64,000 bases of DNA from PALSA-607 sp963737705 (GTDB lineage Bacteria > Actinomycetota > Actinomycetes > Acidothermales > Acidothermaceae), in contig CAVTTP010000006.1 in NCBI GenBank assembly GCA_963737705.1, positions 930,001 to 994,000 of the forward strand, written 5' to 3'. The translations under genes were made by a program, and so were the position numbers. The first letter of the stretch is position 1. Each line of letters starts with the position of its first letter. Positions 1 through 8,597 of this stretch are shown here, piece by piece. The notes beneath the pieces were generated by a model, which was not told where the DNA came from, made no database searches, and worked only from the letters and a program-made list of their open reading frames with translations.

Positions 1-463
1 CGACGATCAGGACGGCGAGGGTGCCGACGATCGCGGACATGAAACGCCAGCCGAAAGTGCTCGTGAAGTTGGGGTCGCCGACGATCCATTCGCCCAGGGC
101 GATCATCCACTTGCCCAGTGGCGGATGTACGACGTAGCCGGGGCCGTTGTTGGTCGTGTTCAGCTCGACGCCGTAGTGGAACAGGCTCCATGCGTCGTGG
201 GTGTAATAGACCTCGTCGAAGACGCACGCCTTGGGTCCGGTCGGCGCGTTGCACAGTTGGGCGAGGGTGCTCCCGCTGCCGCCCGGCACCGAGAGGCGGT
301 TGAACCGCAGGAAGCCGGCGAGCAGCGTGATCGCGAGCGGCCCGAGCCAGCCCCACAGGCGACTGCCCGGGAAGGGCGGGACGAGTCTGTCTCTGAGCGT
401 TTCGCTGGGTGGGAGCGCCGGGGTCCGGGGGAGCTCGACGGAGGTGGCGGCCACGTCGCTCAT
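1..463 (-). CDS. pmt: Protein O-mannosyltransferase, N-terminal part (runs off the window)
   Basis: Membrane glycosyltransferase of the GT39/PMT family, which moves mannose from polyprenyl-phosphate-mannose to secreted proteins. Only the first 154 codons are present; the gene continues beyond base 1. Translation of the minus strand from the ATG at 463 gives a short cytoplasmic tail, a first membrane segment at about residues 40-56, and an outward loop with FDEVYY (residues 82-87), which holds the Asp-Glu pair typical of PMT enzymes. HPPLGKW (about 113-119) follows, then the start of the next membrane segment. In many actinobacteria pmt is divergent from and next to rsmI; here rsmI lies about 12 kb away with accessory genes in between. 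Family assignment is firm; the acceptor proteins are unknown. Confidence 0.9.
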   Translation of the reverse strand, partial: MSDVAATSVELPRTPALPPSETLRDRLVPPFPGSRLWGWLGPLAITLLAGFLRFNRLSVPGGSGSTLAQLCNAPTGPKACVFDEVYYTHDAWSLFHYGVELNTTNNGPGYVVHPPLGKWMIALGEWIVGDPNFTSTFGWRFMSAIVGTLAVLIV

Positions 464-517
464 CGTATTGGCCGGGGTTTGCTCCGGCCCGCGGCTCCCC
501 TTGGTTTTGCCTACCTG

Positions 518-1300
518 TTAGTTGCCTGAGGGTGTGGGCTGAATCGGGAACCCGTACGCAAGGATGCTCACCGGCACCGAGCCTTCGGGGCGCAGTTCGG
601 GGTGCACGGTGCGATCGCGGTATCGGAGGATGACCTCGAGGAGGTCCTCTCCAAGCTGCTGGAGTTCGTCGGGCATCAAGTAGCTGATGTTGTTTTGCGA
701 GAACCACGCGTGCTGCCACTCGCGCGGGTAACCGCCGCGTTCGTTCATCCACCGGTCAAGCCGATCGAACGCGCGCTCGTTGCCGAGTTTGGTCAGACCC
801 GTGGCGGCCACAGAGAGTTCGGTGTCGTCGGGGTCCTCGTCGTAGGACGTGCCCACCGAAACAAGGCGCCAAGGCCGCCGTCGTCCGACACCGCCTTCGG
901 CTTCTTCGACGTAACCGTATTTCGCCAGCGTCTGCAGGTGCCACGACATGTTGCCCGGGCTGTCGCCGAGCAGCTCTGCTGCTTGGGTTGCGGTGAGAGG
1001 TCCTTCTCTCACAAGGGCCTCAAGTAACGCAATGCGCACCGGATGCGCGAGCGCGCGGATCACTCGTGGATCGGTCAGCTTGCGAGGCTCTTCCTTGCGG
1101 GCGATTGCCCTGACGGCGCCGCTCTTGTTGGCCTTCTTCACGGTTGTCTTCGCTGCTGTTTTCGCTGGCATCGTCGTGGCTCGCTTCGTGGCCTTCGCGG
1201 CGGGCCGCGTGGGCGCCGCGTCGCTCGGAGCCTTCTTGGCGGTCGGGCTCACGTCAGCCGCCGATCGGCGCTGGGTGCCGACGCGGCGTGCCGTCGCCAA
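518..1300 (-). CDS. ArsR-type winged-helix regulator with long Lys/Ala-rich N-terminal tail
   Basis: DNA-binding repressor-type protein of up to 260 residues. Residues about 76-140 form an ArsR/HTH_20 winged helix (ALAHPVRIALLEAL, then an AAELLGDSPGNMSWHLQTL recognition region). The C-terminal half is an unassigned domain rich in Trp, Tyr and acidic residues. The first 75 residues are Lys/Ala/Thr-rich and low in complexity, like histone H1-type tails of some actinobacterial DNA-binding proteins. The start is uncertain: the longest form begins with TTG at 1300 and overlaps the 3' end of the small upstream gene by 47 bases, and an ATG near 1170 would remove much of the tail. It probably shares a transcript with that small gene and may bind the inverted repeats in its promoter (inference). 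Confidence 0.8.
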   Translation of the reverse strand: MATARRVGTQRRSAADVSPTAKKAPSDAAPTRPAAKATKRATTMPAKTAAKTTVKKANKSGAVRAIARKEEPRKLTDPRVIRALAHPVRIALLEALVREGPLTATQAAELLGDSPGNMSWHLQTLAKYGYVEEAEGGVGRRRPWRLVSVGTSYDEDPDDTELSVAATGLTKLGNERAFDRLDRWMNERGGYPREWQHAWFSQNNISYLMPDELQQLGEDLLEVILRYRDRTVHPELRPEGSVPVSILAYGFPIQPTPSGN

Positions 1301-1439
1301 TCAGGCGCAGGCCGACGGTGACCAGCATCCAGCCGATCCGCTGCCGTGGCCGCTGCGGCCGGTTCGAGCGGGCGCCAGCGCTACGGGTGATCGCGGCGGC
1401 CCGGTCGTGGGCGAACGTCTCTAGTAGATAGGGATGCAT
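1254..1439 (-). CDS. Small conserved-type protein of unknown function, 61 aa
   Basis: A 61-residue basic protein beginning MHPYLLETFAHDRAAAI, followed by an Arg/Pro-rich stretch and a short hydrophobic segment (WMLVTVGLRLIG, about 38-49). The ATG at 1439 has a very good ribosome binding site (GAGGAGG, 9 bases upstream) and a clear promoter, so this start is well supported. Small actinobacterial proteins with a similar MHPYLL.TLA..R opening are common next to regulators; their function is not known to me. It overlaps the ArsR-type gene downstream, which suggests coupled translation. Confidence 0.65.
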   Translation of the reverse strand: MHPYLLETFAHDRAAAITRSAGARSNRPQRPRQRIGWMLVTVGLRLIGDGTPRRHPAPIGG

Positions 1440-1461
1440 GTCTTCAGACCTCCTCACGAGA

Positions 1462-1502
1462 ACTCTTGTGACAAGTATCATCGTGACAAGAAGTCTTGTC
1501 AA
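1462..1502 (-). promoter_or_regulatory. Sigma-70 type promoter with overlapping inverted repeats (small gene / ArsR operon)
   Basis: On the minus strand a -35 TTGACA (1502-1497), a 17-base spacer and a -10 GATACT (1479-1474) form a near-consensus promoter. Two dyads overlap it: ACAAG-N4-CTTGT just after the -35 start and CTTGT-C-ACAAG just after the -10. CTTGTCAC also occurs twice as a direct repeat. A repressor binding here would block RNA polymerase, so autorepression by the ArsR-type product of the same operon is the simplest reading (inference). Confidence 0.75.
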
Positions 1503-1551
1503 GCCGTAGTCGCCGCTGGGCGCGGGGGAGGGCGCCCACGGGAGTCGGGCC

Positions 1552-1941
1552 TTAGTGCACGAGGGCTTCGGCGAGCCGAGCGAGCTCGGCTGCCGGATCG
1601 TCCGTCAATCCACCGTGCACCGGGCCGGGCTGAAGCACTGTGCTTCGAGGCGCTGCCAGCCAGCCGAAGCGTTTGCCGAGATCGCCGGTTGCCGCTTCGC
1701 CGGCGCTGTCGTCGCCGCGGCATATCGCCTCGATGTTGCTGAGTGCAGCACTTAGCGCTGCAAGGTCGAGGTCTTCGTCGAGCGCGGCGACTCGCCCAAC
1801 GGGTAGGTGGATACGCGCATCGAGGTATTCGGCTGCCTGACAAAAGATCACGACGCCGACGTTGACGAACTCGCCCCGGTCGACACGCGGCATGCAGCGA
1901 AGCACGAAGTACTGGAACGGCATCCGCAGCGCTGTATTCAT
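1552..1941 (-). CDS. DUF3037 family protein
   Basis: 129-residue protein with the DUF3037 signature: an N-terminal FQYFVLRCMPRVDRGEFVNVGVV followed by an IFCQ segment and a helical acidic middle. The function of the family is unknown. Its start overlaps the end of the upstream HipA-like kinase gene by four bases (1938-1941), so the two are almost certainly cotranslated. DUF3037 genes are recurrently found beside HipA-like kinases, which suggests a partner or regulator of the kinase (family knowledge plus inference). Confidence 0.8.
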   Translation of the reverse strand: MNTALRMPFQYFVLRCMPRVDRGEFVNVGVVIFCQAAEYLDARIHLPVGRVAALDEDLDLAALSAALSNIEAICRGDDSAGEAATGDLGKRFGWLAAPRSTVLQPGPVHGGLTDDPAAELARLAEALVH

Positions 1942-2699
1942 GACGGTTCACCCAACCACGCGCGAGGCGCCGCCGCCCTGGCGAGAAGGTAGTCGGTGTA
2001 CCACCCGCGCACGGTCGATGCGGGTTCGGGAGCTTCGAGCCAGCTGTCGGGGACGTCGTCTAGCACCTCGACCAAGAGTTCCCGCGTCACCTGCGGTGCG
2101 AGCAAGCTATCTGCCGCCGGCAGACCATCTGCGTCGGCATTCATGATGTGTTTGTCGAAGGCGTATGGCTGCGACGCGAATCGTTGCGGCATGACGTCAG
2201 CTGCCGTCGTCCAATTGTGATGGAAGTACAGCGCGGCGCCGTGATCGATGCACCACAGCTGGCGATGCCACACGAGAAGGTTCGGGTTCTGCCAGGAGCG
2301 GTCGACGTTCGCGACGAATGCGTCGAGCCAAAGGATCCGGGCAGCGTCGTCGGGTGAGACTGCGAATGACTTGCCGTCGTACCCAAGTGCGCCCGGCAAG
2401 AAGTCGATGCCGAGGTTCAGTCCGATGCTGGCGTTCAGTAGGTCTTGCACCTCTTCGTCAGCTTCATAGCGCGCGATCGCTGGGTCGAGGTCGAGTAGCA
2501 CGATGTCTGGCGTGCGCACACCGAGGCGACGCGCGATCCCTTGCACGATGACCTCGGCGACGAGTGCTTTGGTGCCTTGGCCTGCGCCGCGAAACTTCAT
2601 GACGTACGTACCGAGATCCGCTGCCTCGACAATGCCCGGCAACGAGCCGCCCTCGCGCAAAGGCGCGACATAGCGAGTGGCGAGCACCTGATCAAGCAT
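1938..2699 (-). CDS. HipA-like kinase family protein
   Basis: 253-residue protein related to the kinase lobe of HipA toxins, which phosphorylate translation factors. Visible kinase elements: the catalytic-loop-like DAFVANVDRSWQNPNLL (Asp and Asn, about residues 125-141) and the metal-binding IDHGAALYF (Asp, about 151). An N-terminal YVMKFRGAGQGTKAL stretch with Lys near residue 35 looks like the ATP-lysine strand. It is much shorter than classical HipA (about 440 residues) and lacks the N-terminal Couple_hipA domain. No HipB-type HTH antitoxin is nearby; the partner is a DUF3037 protein instead. A toxin role is not shown. Confidence 0.8.
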   Translation of the reverse strand: MLDQVLATRYVAPLREGGSLPGIVEAADLGTYVMKFRGAGQGTKALVAEVIVQGIARRLGVRTPDIVLLDLDPAIARYEADEEVQDLLNASIGLNLGIDFLPGALGYDGKSFAVSPDDAARILWLDAFVANVDRSWQNPNLLVWHRQLWCIDHGAALYFHHNWTTAADVMPQRFASQPYAFDKHIMNADADGLPAADSLLAPQVTRELLVEVLDDVPDSWLEAPEPASTVRGWYTDYLLARAAAPRAWLGEPS

Positions 2700-2735
2700 G
2701 CTGGCAGCCTAGGTGATCAAGGGAAAAGAGCGGCC

Positions 2736-2834
2736 ATGTCAAGCGCTCACCCTCCCCAACCGACAAGGGAAACTCTCACCGCGCTGGCTGAGCGGGCCCG
2801 CCAGCTCCGGAATGAAGTCTCGGCTGGGAAGTAG
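2736..2834 (+). CDS. Possible small ORF, 32 aa
   Basis: A 32-codon frame starting ATG at 2736 with G/C-rich third positions and an amphipathic helix-like C-terminus (ALAERARQLRNEV). It lies in the 211-base gap between the HipA-like gene and the MalT-like regulator. The ribosome binding site is weak (AAGAG, five bases before the ATG). It could be a chance frame or a remnant; I see nothing else in this gap. Confidence 0.25.
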   Translation: MSSAHPPQPTRETLTALAERARQLRNEVSAGK

Positions 2835-2910
2835 ACAAGGAGCGCTGGCTCGGTTCGTCGACGCGTTTCGGCCGTATCGTGTGCCCCGACTACTCAAGAC
2901 AGGGGCTGTG

Positions 2911-5623
2911 ATGACGGAGCCGCTGCTCGAGACGAAGCTCTACCTCCCAAAGCTGCGGCCCGATGTCGTCGCGCGTCCGAGACTCAGCGAGCGCATGCGT
3001 CGCGGCGCCGAGTCGAAGTTGACGCTCATTTCGGCCCCAGCCGGCTTCGGCAAGACCACGCTGCTCACGCGAATGGCTCGCTGCCAACCCTCCGCGGGCG
3101 GTGGCGTGGCTCTCCCTTGACCAGAAAGACAGCCGACCTGCGACGTTCTGGACGTACGTGATCACCGCACTCCAGACGGTGATTCCGGGCGTTGGCGCGA
3201 GCGCTCTCCCGTTGCTGCAGTCGGCGGACGCACCGATCGAACCGGTTCTCACCATCGTCATCAACGAACTCGGCGCCGCGCAGACTGAAGTCGCAGTGGT
3301 GCTCGATGACTACCACGTAGTTGAGAGTCCCGACATCGAGGAAGGCATGATCTTCCTGCTCGAACACCTGCCCTCGCAGGTGCACGTCGTCATCGCCACT
3401 CGCGCCGACCCACGGCTTCCGTTGGCCCGGCTCCGCGCGCGAGGCGAGCTTGTAGAGATCCGCGCCGCCGACCTGCGCTTCTCTCACGAGGAAGCCGCCA
3501 CGTATCTCAACGCCGTTGTCGGTCTCGACCTCACCGCCGAGAACGTTGCGATCTTAGGCGAGCGCACCGAGGGATGGATCGCCGCGCTGCAGCTCGCCGG
3601 ACTATCAATGCAAGGACGAGCGGACGTCGGGGGGTTCATCGCCGGCTTCGCGGGCAACGATCGGTACATCGTCGACTACTTGGTCGACGAAGTCCTGCAA
3701 CGTCAGCCCGATCACGTACGAACGTTCCTGCTATCGACGTCCGTCCTGGAACGATTGAACGGCGCGCTCTGTGATGCCGTCACGCAGCGAAACGACAGCA
3801 AGGCAATGCTCGAGACACTCGAGCACGGAAACCTGTTCGTCGTCCCGCTCGACGACATCCGCGAGTGGTACCGCTATCACCGTCTCTTTGCGGACGTTCT
3901 GCATGCGCACCTGCTCGACAGCCGCCCAGATGAGATCGCGGCGCTCCATGTGCGCGCGAGCGAGTGGTACCAGAACAACGGCGATATGTCCGAGGCGATC
4001 CGCCACGCCATGGCCGGCCAGGATTTCGACCGCGCGGCCGACCTTGTGGAGCTCGCGATTCCGGTTATGCGGCGCGTTCGGCAGGAGGCGACAATGCACG
4101 CCTGGCTCAAGGCGCTGCCCGTCGACGTAATCGGTGTCAGGCCGGTGCTCAGCGTCGGACTCGCTGGTGCGTTGCTGGCAGTTGGTGAGTTCGAGGGCGT
4201 TGAAGCTCGATTGCAGGACGCCGAGCGGTTGCTACGGGCGAACGATGCCGGAGCGGCGGGGCATCGCGCCGACATGGTCGTCGCGAACGAGGAGGAGTTC
4301 CAACGCCTGCCCGCGGCGATCGAGTTGTATCGGGCAGCTGGGGCGTTGGCGCAGGGCGACGTGCAAGCGACAGTGACGCACGCTCAGCTCGTGCTCGACC
4401 TTTCCCCTGCGGACGACCATCTACCTCGGGCGGCGGCAGCTGGCCTCCTGGGGATCGCGTACTGGATCACCGGCGACTCTCGACTTGAGGCGGGCCACCG
4501 AGCTTGGGCGGAATGTGTCGCTGGGCTGTACCGCGCCGGGCATGTTGCCGACACGTTCGGTTGCTCGATCGGGATGGCCGACATCCGGCGCGTGCAAGGT
4601 CGTCTCGGCGATGCGATGCGTACCTACGAGCAGGCATTGGCGCATGCCAGCGCGCACGGCGGACCCACGCTGCGTGGCACCGCAGACATGTACGTCGGGA
4701 TGAGCGAGATCTGCCGTGAGCGCGATGACCTCCCTGCCGCACTGGAACACTTACGGCACAGCCAGGAGCTCGGTGAGCATCTTGGGTTGCCGCAGAATCC
4801 GTACCGGTGGCGGGTCGCGATGGCTGGCGTTCGGCAGGCGGAGGGTGATCTGAGCGGCGCTCTCGACCTGATCGATGACGCCGAGCGCGTATATAGAGGT
4901 GACTTCTTCCCCAACGTTCGTCCGATCCCGGCCGTGAGGGCACGGTTGTGGGTCAGCCAAGGCTCACTGGATCAAGCAGCCGCCTGGGCGCGCGAGCAGG
5001 GTCTCGACGCCACCGACGACCTCAGCTACATGCGGGAGTTCGAGCACGTGACGCTCGCGCGCCTGCTCTTGGCGCAGCACACAAAGACGCGCGACGGAGC
5101 AGCCCTTCAGAGTGCGATCGGCTTGTTGCAGCGTCTGCTCAAGGCGGCAGAAGAAGGTGGCAGGTCCGGCACCATGATCGAGATCCTGGTGCTGCAGGCG
5201 CTCGCTGCCGCTGCCGTCCCCGATGCCCTCGTGCCGCTCGAACGGGCGCTGACGCTGGCTGAGCCACAGGGCTACGTTCGGATCTTCGTCGACGAGGGAC
5301 CGCCGATGGCCTTGCTGTTACGGGCGGCGGCGAAGGAAGGCATCGCTCGTGGCTATGTGCGGCGACTGCTGGCGGCGCTGAGCAATGCGGAGACGGACCG
5401 GCCCATCGATCAGGGCCTGATCGAGCCACTGAGCGAACGCGAGCTTGACGTGCTTCGGCTGCTCGCCACCGACCTGAACGGTCCTGAGATCGCCCGCAGC
5501 CTGGTCGTGTCTCTCAATACCGTGCGGACCCACACCAAGAACATCTACACGAAGCTTGACGTGAACGACCGCCGAGCGGCGGTCCGCCGGGCCGGCGAGC
5601 TCGACCTGCTGCCCAAGCGCTAA
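2911..5623 (+). pseudogene. MalT-like LuxR-family ATPase regulator, interrupted by a frameshift
   Basis: Large STAND-type transcription activator (about 903 residues if repaired). Order: N-terminal LLETKLYLPKLR motif typical of MalT/AlkS-type LuxR proteins, P-loop SAPAGFGKTT (about 41-50), Walker B VVLDDYH, a helical TPR-like region, and a C-terminal LuxR HTH (LSERELDVLRLLATDLNGPE, then NTVRTHTKNIYTKL). The reading frame from the ATG at 2911 stops at 3120. The rest of the protein (from AWLSLDQKD) is one frame over, and the join falls at about 3067-3071, where one surplus base turns the expected LLT-EWLAANPP into LLTRMARCQP. Everything downstream to 5623 is open and conserved. It is followed by a three- to four-gene operon in the same direction that it may control. 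Confidence 0.85.
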
Positions 5624-5653
5624 GGCAAGCCTGAACCCTGAGTCACCCCATCA

Positions 5654-5720
5654 ATCACCACACATGGTGATCCGCGCTCACCACGTTCGCTCCTAGCTTT
5701 CCCTCCAGACGAACTGGAGG
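5654..5720 (+). promoter_or_regulatory. Dyad operator candidate and Shine-Dalgarno-sequestering hairpin
   Basis: Two structures precede the small gene at 5726. ATCACC-N6-GGTGAT (5654-5671) is a perfect dyad of the kind LuxR-type HTH dimers bind. CCTCCAG (5702-5708) and CTGGAGG (5714-5720) form a perfect 7-bp stem with a 5-base loop, and the right arm contains the only good ribosome binding site for the ATG at 5726. Control by the MalT-like regulator and translational gating are inferences. Confidence 0.5.
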
Positions 5721-5725
5721 AATCA

Positions 5726-6007
5726 ATGAGCGAAACGCAATCGGACGGCAGATGGGATGACGCCGGCCAGTACGAGGTTCGCCTCAAGGGCCACCTCGAT
5801 CCCCGATGGAGTGCCTGGTTCGACGGGCTGATCCTCACCGAGGACGGCGACGGCACCACCGTGATCCACGGCGCCGTCATCGACCAGGCCGCGCTGCACG
5901 GTCTGCTCCAGAAAGTACGTGACATCGGGTTGCCGCTCGTCTCAGTGACTCGCACCGACCCCAACCACCCCGCCGTCCACGCAATCGACAACAGGAGACC
6001 GCAATGA
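5726..6007 (+). CDS. Small conserved actinobacterial protein, 93 aa
   Basis: 93-residue soluble protein with a recognisable pattern: YEVRLKGHLDPRWSAWFDGL, then a DGTT strand, and a C-terminal DQAALHGLLQKVRDIGLPLVSV. Small proteins of this type occur widely in actinobacteria next to LuxR/MalT regulators, DUF4386 proteins and ABC genes; their function is unknown to me. The start is fixed by GGAGG five to six bases before the ATG, inside a hairpin. Its stop overlaps the next start by four bases. Confidence 0.75.
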   Translation: MSETQSDGRWDDAGQYEVRLKGHLDPRWSAWFDGLILTEDGDGTTVIHGAVIDQAALHGLLQKVRDIGLPLVSVTRTDPNHPAVHAIDNRRPQ

Positions 6008-6750
6008 CAACCACGACACCGATGACCCCGCTGCGGAAGAAGGCGCTCGTCGCCGGCATCTTCTACGTGGTCACGTTCATCTCGATCCCGACGCTCGGCA
6101 TGTACAGCCAGGTCAAGAACCACACCGGTGACTTCATCCTCGGCTCCGGTAGCCAGAACGCTGTGTTGCTCGGCTGCCTGCTCGAAGTGATCGTCGCTCT
6201 CGCCGGGATCGGCACGGCAGTCACGCTGTACCCGGTAATCAAGCGGCAGAACGAGAGCGCTGCGCTCGGCTTCGTCACACTGCGCGTCCTTGAAGGCGCC
6301 ATGATCTTCACCGGCGTTCTGAGCCTCGTTTCGATCGTCACCCTGCGACAGACCGCGGCAGCATCGTCGCCCGCAGATGCGGCTGCGCTGGTCACCACCG
6401 GCGCGTCACACATCGCGACCTACAAGACCACGATGTTGCTCGGCCAGACCCTCATGCCGGCGATCAATGGAGTGCTCCTCGGCTCGCTGATGTACCGGTC
6501 GCGACTCGTGCCACGCATCATCCCCACGATGGGCCTTATCGGCGGACCGCTGCTCGCCAGCGCTGTCGTCGCAACCCTGCTCGGCCACAACTCACCCAGC
6601 TCGCCATGGTCGGCGCTCGCGACACTGCCGATCGCCGCATGGGAGTTCTCGCTAGGTGTCCGGCTCATCGTCAAGGGCTTCAGCCCGTCGCCCCTGATCG
6701 CCGCCGACGAGGTATCGGTCACTGCCGCGAAGGAACTCATCCCGGCGTAA
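6004..6750 (+). CDS. DUF4386-type integral membrane protein
   Basis: 248-residue membrane protein with six predicted hydrophobic segments (about residues 14-33, 50-75, 92-115, 136-160, 168-190, 205-225). The sequence pattern (KKALVAGIFYVVTFISIP at the start, GSGSQNAVLLGCLLEV, LMYRSRLVPR) is that of the DUF4386 family, whose function is not established. It starts four bases before the end of the preceding small gene and is followed 45 bases later by an ABC transporter pair, so it probably belongs to the same operon. Confidence 0.8.
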   Translation: MTTTTPMTPLRKKALVAGIFYVVTFISIPTLGMYSQVKNHTGDFILGSGSQNAVLLGCLLEVIVALAGIGTAVTLYPVIKRQNESAALGFVTLRVLEGAMIFTGVLSLVSIVTLRQTAAASSPADAAALVTTGASHIATYKTTMLLGQTLMPAINGVLLGSLMYRSRLVPRIIPTMGLIGGPLLASAVVATLLGHNSPSSPWSALATLPIAAWEFSLGVRLIVKGFSPSPLIAADEVSVTAAKELIPA

Positions 6751-6795
6751 GTAGCGCCTTTCAACTCCCAACTCTTCTAGATGGAGGAACAGCAA

Positions 6796-7731
6796 ATGAT
6801 CGAAGTCGAGAACCTCAGTAAGAAGTACGGCGACAAGCTCGCGGTCGACAGTCTGAGTTTCACCGTTCAGCCAGGAATCGTGACAGGTTTCCTCGGCCCG
6901 AACGGTGCAGGCAAATCCACGACGATGCGCATGATCGCCGGCTTGGATAGGCCGACCAGCGGTCAAGTCCGCGTCAACGGCAAGGACTACCGCGAGTGCC
7001 CGGCACCGATGGCCGAGCTCGGTGTCTTGCTCGAGGCGAAGGCAGTGCACACAGGTCGTTCGGCCGGTAACCACCTCCTCGCACTCGCGCAGACGAACGG
7101 GATCAGCAAGCGCCGCGTCGATGAAGTGATCGACATGGTGGGATTGCGGGAAGTCGCAACCAAGCGTGTCGGCGGATTCTCTCTTGGCATGGGCCAACGA
7201 CTCGGTGTCGCATCGGCACTACTGGGTGATCCCAGTGTCGTCGTACTTGACGAGCCGGTGAACGGGCTCGACCCAGAAGGCGTGTTGTGGATCCGCACCA
7301 CCCTGACAGCACTCGCAGCGCTTGGCCGGACGGTCTTCATCTCGTCGCACCTGATGAGCGAGATGGCGGTGACGGCTACTCGGCTGGTCGTCGTCGGACG
7401 TGGCCAGCTCATCGCCGACACGACAGTCGCCGAGTTCATTGCACGTGCGAGCGGAAACACGGTCACCGTCCGCACACCCGCGGCTGCTGAGCTGAGCAAT
7501 CTGCTGCATGGACCTGACGTGATCGTCACGAGCGACCAGGTCGACGTCCTAGAAGTGCATGGCCTCACTGCCGAGCAGATCGGTCACACAGCCTGGCAGG
7601 CACAGCTCCCCATTTACGAACTCTCACCCCAGAACGCATCACTTGAGGAGGCATTCATGGAACTGACTCACGACTCTGTCGACTACCGCTCCAGAGCTGC
7701 TACGAACACCGAGATCGTCGGCGCACGATGA
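6796..7731 (+). CDS. ABC transporter ATP-binding protein (ABC-2 / drug-exporter type)
   Basis: 311-residue ATPase. Walker A GPNGAGKST (about residues 34-42), an unusual signature FSLGMGQRLG in place of the LSGGQ consensus (common in DrrA/CcmA-like subunits), Walker B VVVLDEPVNGLD, switch His in ISSHLMSEM, and a C-terminal extension with a regulatory-type domain. The start is the ATG at 6796, with GGAGGA at 6783-6788; an ATG at 6781 lies before the ribosome binding site. Four-base overlap with the permease gene. The substrate cannot be told. Confidence 0.88.
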   Translation: MIEVENLSKKYGDKLAVDSLSFTVQPGIVTGFLGPNGAGKSTTMRMIAGLDRPTSGQVRVNGKDYRECPAPMAELGVLLEAKAVHTGRSAGNHLLALAQTNGISKRRVDEVIDMVGLREVATKRVGGFSLGMGQRLGVASALLGDPSVVVLDEPVNGLDPEGVLWIRTTLTALAALGRTVFISSHLMSEMAVTATRLVVVGRGQLIADTTVAEFIARASGNTVTVRTPAAAELSNLLHGPDVIVTSDQVDVLEVHGLTAEQIGHTAWQAQLPIYELSPQNASLEEAFMELTHDSVDYRSRAATNTEIVGAR

Positions 7732-8559
7732 CCGCCTCACTAGCCACGCCGCTGGCGCTGCCGGCGTTCGTGGGGCAGGACGTGAAGGTCACCCAACGCC
7801 GGATCCTGCGCTCGGAGTGGACGAAGTTCCGTTCCGTTCGTTCCACTGTCTGGACCCTGCTGATCGCGGTAGCGCTGATGATCGGCGTCAGCGCGTTGTT
7901 CTCCTCAGTTGTCGCCAGCGAGTACCACACGTTCAGCGCGAGCGACCGGGCCACGTTCAGCCCTGTCACGACGAGTCTGGCCGGCTTCAGCCTGGCACAG
8001 TTGGCGATCGGTGTTCTTGGTGTGCTGCTGATCAGCGGCGAGTACAGCACCGGCATGATCCGCGCGTCACTGACCGCGGTCCCGCGTCGCTTACCAGTGC
8101 TGTGGGGCAAGCTCGGCGTCTTTGCTGGCGTCGTGCTTCACACTGTCACTGGTCGCGTCGGTGATCTCGTTCTACATCGGGCAGACGCTGCTCGCTGGGC
8201 ATCATCTAAACGTTGCGATCACTGCACCCGGTGCGCTGCGGTCGGTCATCGGTGCGGCGTTGTACGTGACCGTGGCGGGAATGATCGGGCTCTCGCTCGG
8301 CGCGCTCTTGCGCAACACCGCAGCCGCGATCTCCGCTTTTGTCGGGGCATTCTTCGTGATCCCGCAGCTGACCGCGCTGCTTCCGGCGTCGATCAGCAAC
8401 AGCCTGGACGCCTACCTCCCGTCGAACGCCGGCGCGACTCTGTATGGCGCTGGCCCGAGTCACTCGCTCTCGCCTTGGGTCGGGTTCATCGTGTTCTGCG
8501 GGTACGCGATCCTGCTCATCACCGCTGCCGCGTACCGGCTCGCACGTCGCGATGCATGA
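7728..8559 (+). pseudogene. ABC-2 type permease, interrupted by a frameshift
   Basis: Permease partner of the preceding ATPase, about 276 residues if repaired. It begins with a cytoplasmic segment ending RSEWTKFRSVRSTVWTL, typical of actinobacterial ABC-2 permeases, then six hydrophobic segments with ISGEYSTGMIRASL after the second or third. The frame from 7728 runs out of register at about 8136 (FAGVV-LHTV), and the expected continuation FTLSLVASVISFYIG is one frame over and open to 8559. One surplus base (the C at 8136) accounts for it. Everything else in both parts is intact. Confidence 0.82.
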
Positions 8560-8597
8560 GCATTGGTCTTCGAGTATCGAACATTACACTCGTCGGG

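Noticed and set aside
2541..2834. Longer protein on the plus strand overlapping the HipA-like gene
   Set aside because: It is antisense to a conserved gene; only the last 32 codons fall in free sequence, listed at low confidence.
2911..8559. Programmed ribosomal frameshifting in the MalT-like regulator and the permease
   Set aside because: No slippery heptamer or stop-codon arrangement is visible at the breaks, and related proteins are normally encoded in one frame.
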